Source: Thermodesulfobacteriales bacterium
Lineage (GTDB): Bacteria > Desulfobacterota > Thermodesulfobacteria > Thermodesulfobacteriales > Thermodesulfatatoraceae
DNA length: 62,045 nt
Assembly (NCBI GenBank): GCA_026988575.1
Contig: JALSKZ010000028.1
Location: 1 to 62,045 of the forward strand
Direction: 5' to 3'
This document shows positions 58,282 through 62,045 of the stretch, piece by piece (position 1 is the stretch's first letter; every line of letters begins with the position of its first letter). The notes beneath the pieces were generated by a model. That model had not been told where the DNA came from, made no database searches, and saw only the letters and a program-made list of their open reading frames with translations. The position numbers and the translations under genes are program-made.

Positions 58282-58310
58282 TAAGAGACGGGAAATAAAC
58301 CCGTCTCTTA
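58282..58310. terminator. hairpin with T tracts on both sides, upstream of the TPR gene
   Basis: TAAGAGACGGG (58282-58292) pairs perfectly with CCCGTCTCTTA (58300-58310) around a 7-nt loop. T-rich runs follow in both directions (TTTTATTTTTGAGG on the minus strand). On the minus strand a promoter-like TTGTGT-N16-TATAAA lies just upstream (about 58315-58342), so the hairpin may be in the leader of the TPR transcript as an attenuator. It may equally be a two-way terminator for neighbours. Confidence 0.55.
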
Positions 58311-58353
58311 TATTTTATATTCTATTTTGTCCGAGACACAAAAAGTTTTTTAC

Positions 58354-58484
58354 GAGACCTTTGCAAAATTAACGAGATCAGTGTTGCAAGCACAACCGCA
58401 AGGGATCCGTTCCTATTTTTCGTTTCGAAAAATGGGAACGGATCCTGAAACGGGCCTTGAGAAAAGGTGTTTTGCAAAGGTCTC
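58354..58484. mobile_element. 131-bp MITE-like element with nested inverted repeats
   Basis: The outer ends GAGACCTTTGCAAAA (58354-58368) and TTTTGCAAAGGTCTC (58470-58484) are perfect 15-bp inverted repeats. Inside, a second palindrome has 20-bp arms (58403-58422 and 58426-58445) with one T-G mismatch and a 3-nt loop. No transposase gene is present. GAGACC-type ends resemble those of IS4/IS5-family elements as I recall them. I see no clear target-site duplication. It is probably a non-autonomous element moved by a transposase elsewhere in the genome. Confidence 0.7.
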
Positions 58485-58532
58485 AGATAATTATTTGGAA
58501 GCTAAAAAATTCTCTTTTATGAGGTTTAAATA

Positions 58533-59587
58533 GTGTTAGGAATTATAATAGATGTAGCAATTGGAGTTTTTTTATTTACATAATTTTAGCCCTCATTTGT
58601 TCTGGTATAGTAGAATTTATATTTACTTTTTTGGAAGTCAGAGCGGGAAATCTTAGAAGAATAATTAAAGATATTCTTGGGGTTCATGCAAATGAATTTT
58701 ACAAACAACCTTTCATTAAATCCTTAAAATCTCCACCGTTGAGTAGACTTAAAAGAATATTAAAGAAGGTTTATAAGAAATTTTTTAAATCTGACAAAGA
58801 AATAGAAATAAAACCAACTTATATTCCAGTAGAAAATTTTATACAAGCAATAGAAAATATGATTTTGTCTGGTATTTTTGATAAAAATGATAAGAATAAT
58901 TTCAAAGAAGCTTTGAAGAATTTAATTGAGGGAAATGGAAAACATAGAATGTGTATCTTTCCGGAAACAAAAAGCAGCGAATTTGAAAATGCCATTGCTT
59001 ACTTCCTCTATAAGTCCTCCAATATTGAAGAATTTCGTTGTGACTTAAGTAATTGGTATGAAAACGCAAGAGTAAGAGCTCAAGGCTGGTATAAGCGAAA
59101 GGCACAAGTGTGGCTTTTTATTTTTGGCTTTTTTTTAGCTGTCTCGCTTAATATAGATATAGTCAAAATAACGGAGACTTTATACGCTAATCATTTTTTA
59201 AGGGATGCTATCGTTGAAGAAGCTAAAATTTTCTGGAATCAAACTATCTCGGAGCAAAGTAAAAATTCTACATATTCAAAAGAAGAGAAAATAGTTGATA
59301 CAAAATCAAATAACATACAAATTGGTAAAAATAAAAGAGATTTAATTGCTGAGCTCAACTCTTATTTAGATATTGTGCCTATTGGTTGGAACAAAACCTC
59401 GTTTTTAACCATTATTTTAACAACTATTAAAAGCCCTGAAAAAATTCTCGGCTTCTTTCTCACTGCTATAGGTATTTCATTTGGAGCTTCGTTTTGGTTT
59501 GATCTTTTAGGAAAACTAATTAACTTACGCAGCACCGGACCAAAACCTGAGAGAATCAAAGAAGAAAAAAGCCACCTCTCACGCTGA
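58533..59587 (+). CDS. frameshifted membrane protein of unknown function, AT-rich
   Basis: The undamaged frame from TTG 58631 gives 318 residues: a basic region, two hydrophobic segments (about 160-178 and 275-295) and a charged tail. Upstream, the same frame encodes a hydrophobic segment (FIYIILALICSGIVEFIFTF) but has no start. A GTG at 58533, after GAGG, opens the other frame with a membrane-type N-terminus. One added T in the 7-T run at 58567-58573 would join the two into one protein starting MLGIIIDVAIGVFFIY. So this is either a disrupted gene, slippage-expressed, or a sequencing error. It is much richer in A+T than its neighbours, with the MITE adjacent: likely acquired. Function unknown. 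Confidence 0.55.
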
Positions 59588-59869
59588 GATTGCTTCGCTC
59601 ACTACGTTCGCTCGCAATGACCCCAAATGAATATGCTCGTCATACTCCCACACCTATCATTAGCAAGACGGGCAAGGACCGTGGTAGAGCCCCCAGAGCG
59701 GTCATCCCAAGGAGACCTTCAAGGACGACGAAGCGCTCCCTTCGCTTACGCTCCCTCGCCATGTCTCTTGGTATCGCAAAGCCCGTAGAGTCCTCGAAGG
59801 AGCTAGATCCTTCGCCGCGCCACAGGGATTGCTCGCCATGACCATGTTCACTCGCCATGACCATGTTCA
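59584..59869. repeat. mosaic of dispersed-type repeats
   Basis: At least three repeat-like pieces follow the frameshifted gene. The first (59584-59620) has paired TTCGCTC units and ATTGC/GCAAT ends, resembling repeats widespread between genes in many bacteria. The second (about 59700-59815) is rich in AAGG, CTTCG and CGAAGG blocks. The third is a perfect tandem pair of a 19-bp unit (59832-59850 and 59851-59869, CTCGCCATGACCATGTTCA). Frames across it are low-complexity and not credible genes. Confidence 0.6.
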
Positions 59870-59890
59870 ATTGTCATCTAGTAATATCAA

Positions 59891-59985
59891 CTAAAATATA
59901 AAAAAGCCGGCCTACAGATATCTTTTGTATTGCAGGAGATGCCTAATCCTAAAGACCCGAAGTTTATGGATAGACGGGCCGGTTT
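59891..59985 (-). other. unidentified three-stem RNA-like fold with terminal U tract
   Basis: On the minus strand CCGGCC (59977-59982) pairs with GGCCGG (59907-59912), enclosing two further stems: CTATCC/GGATTAG (59968-59973 with 59943-59949) and CCTGCA/TGTAGG (59931-59936 with 59911-59916, sharing bases with the outer stem). The outer stem is followed by TTTTTTATATTTT. The wobble pairing favours the minus strand. It could be a terminator, a small RNA or the hairpin end of a lost IS200/IS605-type element. The rest of 59870-60129 shows nothing else I can name. Confidence 0.3.
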
Positions 59986-60129
59986 AATTTGTATTAGACT
60001 TTGCCCAAAAATATCCGGTTTTCCGATTATTCAAAACAGAAAAGGATAAAAATGCCCAACGGTACTATAAAAAGATGTTACTTAACGTCGTTTTGTATCT
60101 TACAAAAATTTCCTTAAGGGAAGGGACAA

Positions 60130-61632
60130 ATGGTTTACAGATTCTTGTTGCTAATGCTTTTATCGCTCATGCTCTCGGCCTGCTCTTCAGAGGCCAAGTT
60201 CAAACCCCACCAAGAAGGCGGGGTCACCATCTACTGCCAGACGACTTTTGACCAGGGCAAAGACGGCTTTTACGCTTCCAAAAGGGCTAAAATAACCCTG
60301 GTAAATGATGCTATTTCCGGAAAGGCCCTGCAAACTATCTGCAAAGAGAAATGGGCAGGCCCTGCGGTAGAGCTTGACATCAAAGGCTCAAAAGGGCTTA
60401 AAATCGCCTTTATGGCCCAGGGCATTGGTTTTAAGACCGCAAGGCTCAACTTTTTCGACGAAAAGGCCCGGGATAACACCACCCCTTACGGTTACCGTTT
60501 TCTCCCTGACTACGAATGGACCCCGGTGCTCTATTACGTGGATCTTTTCCGCTACAATTCCAAAAGCTCTGGTCACGTAAGGAAAGACACCCATTTTAGC
60601 ACCCTGCGCTTCTGGGGGCCTGATCCGAAAGGTAAAAACGTGGCCCTTATCCTTGATAATTTCGTGGTCTATCGTGGAAAAGACACTTTGCCCCCAGGGC
60701 CCATTGCCAACCTAACCTTAGAGGCCTCACCGGTGGGTATCAAGCTTAGCTGGAGCCCTGCCCAAGATAATGTTTTCCCCATGGTATATGTGATTTCTAG
60801 GGCCGAAGGAAATGGCCCTTTTCGAAAAATTGCCGAAAGCTACAAACCCCAATACCTGGACCAAGACGTAAAAAAGGGAAGGCGCTATCGTTACCGGGTC
60901 CTGGCCTGTGATTTTGAAAATAATCTTGGCCCCTGGTCTGAAGTAAAAAGCATAACTTTTGACTTTGAAACCCCTGAAAATTTACGTGAAATAACGGTTT
61001 ATGAAAAAGACCGTGCACATTACGCGGCCCATATACGCAAAGTCCACGAATCAGGAAAGGGTCGGGTAAAAAAGGGCCTGGTGGTGCTTTTTGGTGATTC
61101 CCTTACCGGCCCCACCCTTTATCCCCGGCTTGTGGCTGGGGCCCTTGGGATTTACCGGGTCAAGGCCTATGGTTTTGCCGGGCAAACTACTGGCTTTGGA
61201 CGCCGCAAGATCAAAGAAATATTGGCCAAAGAGAGGCCTGAGTTTATCTTTATCATGTTTGGCACCAATAACGTCCGTGGGAAACTACGCACAGTTGATG
61301 TGTATAAAAAATGGGTAGATGACTTAGAAGTCATGGTAAAAGAGGCCGAAGCTCAGGGCACCGTGGCGGCTTTGGCCACCATACCTCCGCGGGGGTTTAA
61401 GGATCCGCTTTCTCTTCCCGAGGCATTATTTAACGAAGTGCTGATAGAAAGGGCCCATAAATTGGAAATTCCGGTGGCCTATATTTTCGAAAGTATCCAG
61501 CAGGCGGGAGAGAGAAGGCGCTTTATCTGGAAAGACGGAGTACACTGGACGCCGCAAGGTATGGAGCTTGCGGCCTGGACCTGGCGTGAAACCATGAGAC
61601 AGATAGAATTTGCCCTAAGGGATAAGCCATGA
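60130..61632 (+). CDS. SGNH/GDSL-hydrolase lipoprotein with Fn3-like domain
   Basis: A protein of 500 residues with lipobox LSAC (Cys 18). A beta-sandwich-like N-terminal domain (about 30-190) is followed by an Fn3-like domain (about 198-280, PIANLTLEASPVGIKLSWSPA...RYRVLACDFENNLGPWSEV). The C-terminal SGNH hydrolase carries LFGDSLTG (Ser nucleophile), FAGQTTG (Gly block), MFGTNNV (Asn block) and DGVHWTPQG (Asp/His). It is probably an esterase or deacetylase acting on envelope or extracellular glycans. AAGGGAAGGGAC precedes the ATG. It overlaps the UbiA-family gene by 4 bp. Confidence 0.85.
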   Translation: MVYRFLLLMLLSLMLSACSSEAKFKPHQEGGVTIYCQTTFDQGKDGFYASKRAKITLVNDAISGKALQTICKEKWAGPAVELDIKGSKGLKIAFMAQGIGFKTARLNFFDEKARDNTTPYGYRFLPDYEWTPVLYYVDLFRYNSKSSGHVRKDTHFSTLRFWGPDPKGKNVALILDNFVVYRGKDTLPPGPIANLTLEASPVGIKLSWSPAQDNVFPMVYVISRAEGNGPFRKIAESYKPQYLDQDVKKGRRYRYRVLACDFENNLGPWSEVKSITFDFETPENLREITVYEKDRAHYAAHIRKVHESGKGRVKKGLVVLFGDSLTGPTLYPRLVAGALGIYRVKAYGFAGQTTGFGRRKIKEILAKERPEFIFIMFGTNNVRGKLRTVDVYKKWVDDLEVMVKEAEAQGTVAALATIPPRGFKDPLSLPEALFNEVLIERAHKLEIPVAYIFESIQQAGERRRFIWKDGVHWTPQGMELAAWTWRETMRQIEFALRDKP

Positions 61633-62045
61633 AGAGGCTAGACCTTACGGCCTACATTGCCATTGCCCGCCCGGACCACTGGTTCAAAAACGGTTTCATG
61701 GTCCTTGGCGTGCTTCTTGCCTTTTTTCTTAAGCCCGAACTCTTTAAGACCAATTGGTACGCCAGGGTCTTCTTAGCCCTGGTGGTGGCGTGTCTGGTGG
61801 CCTCAAGCAACTACGTTATCAACGAGATCCTTGACGCCCCCAAAGACGCCCTGCACCCCACCAAGAAGAACCGCCCGATTCCCTCAGGGCGTGTTTATCT
61901 GCCGCTTGCCTATGCTGAATGGCTCATCTTGGCGGTGGTGGGGCTTGCCCTGGCCTATAAAATAAACCTGGCCTTTTTTCTTTCCGCCCTCTGGTTATGG
62001 ATTATGGGCTTTTTCTACAATGTGCCCCCTTTTCGCACCAAAGAC
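61629..62045 (+). CDS. UbiA-family prenyltransferase, 3' end beyond window
   Basis: The ATG at 61629 overlaps the SGNH gene stop (ATGA), and 139 codons remain open to the window end. The translation starts MKRLDLTAYIAIARPDHWFK and contains several membrane helices. The motif NEILDAPKDALHPTKKNRPI, in the position of the NDxxDxxxD metal/diphosphate site, is followed by PSG. This form, with HPxKxxRPIxSG, is typical of the decaprenyl-phosphate phosphoribosyltransferase branch of UbiA. Such enzymes attach phosphoribose to polyprenyl phosphate; other UbiA substrates remain possible. Confidence 0.82.
   Translation, partial: MKRLDLTAYIAIARPDHWFKNGFMVLGVLLAFFLKPELFKTNWYARVFLALVVACLVASSNYVINEILDAPKDALHPTKKNRPIPSGRVYLPLAYAEWLILAVVGLALAYKINLAFFLSALWLWIMGFFYNVPPFRTKD

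Noticed and set aside
58327-58533. Short plus-strand reading frame of 68 codons
   Set aside because: It runs through the MITE-like palindromes and has no ribosome-binding site or family resemblance. The open frame is a by-product of the inverted repeats.
59590-59870. Overlapping short frames on both strands in the repeat mosaic
   Set aside because: Their translations are Arg/Ser/Pro-rich repeats of DNA words, with no start signals; this is repeat sequence, not genes.

Overview
The window looks like chromosome of a thermophilic, anaerobic, Gram-negative bacterium of the Thermodesulfobacteriota/Desulfobacterota type. Evidence: lipid A synthesis (LpxK), an outer-membrane beta-barrel protein, many multiheme c-type cytochromes, an HdrA/QmoB-like flavoprotein, an FmdE homologue, a two-subunit biotin carboxylase complex, and very tight gene packing with 1-30 bp overlaps. 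The species cannot be fixed from this sequence alone.

Layout. 1-28 kb is mostly housekeeping, in short operons on alternating strands: tRNA-Leu(GAG); an M23 peptidase; prmA-rsmE-htpX-phosphatase-lpxK; a psiE-like gene, guaA and a DGK-like kinase; HAD-ClpP-like-apeB-trmI; a DUF2934 gene, trpD and trkH-trkA; a biotin carboxylase and a carboxyltransferase ending at a clear terminator; prmC-murA-holB; mscS-ispF-fmdE; mpl-nfi.

28.2-47.8 kb is the accessory highlight, a putative extracellular electron transfer island. A roughly 15.8 kb minus-strand operon runs from a beta-barrel protein (with a discoidin-like insert) through three CsgG/TolB-like proteins, a parvulin-type isomerase, a 26-heme lipoprotein, a 16-heme cytochrome, an NHL propeller, an OmcS-like cytochrome, an 8-heme cytochrome, a YncE-like propeller and a 5-heme cytochrome to a HAMP membrane protein. 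A divergent plus-strand operon holds two more OmcS-like cytochromes and another NHL propeller. The seven cytochromes carry 71 canonical CxxCH motifs plus three odd-spaced ones. My reading is a porin-cytochrome conduit plus polymerising OmcS-type nanowire cytochromes with their own export and assembly helpers.

47.8-58.3 kb returns to core genes: ispD, an orphan HdrA-MvhD fusion with its own promoter and terminator, ffh-rpsP-khpA-rimM, dnaB, rlmN and a long TPR lipoprotein.

58.3-60.1 kb is a small AT-rich, repeat-laden patch: a 131-bp MITE-like element with nested inverted repeats, a membrane-protein gene broken by one base in a T run, a mosaic of dispersed-type repeats and an unidentified RNA-like fold. 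The window ends with an SGNH-hydrolase lipoprotein and a truncated UbiA-family prenyltransferase.

Promoters and hairpins listed here were found by eye. Start codons were moved from the longest reading frame where a ribosome-binding site or family alignment favoured an internal start.
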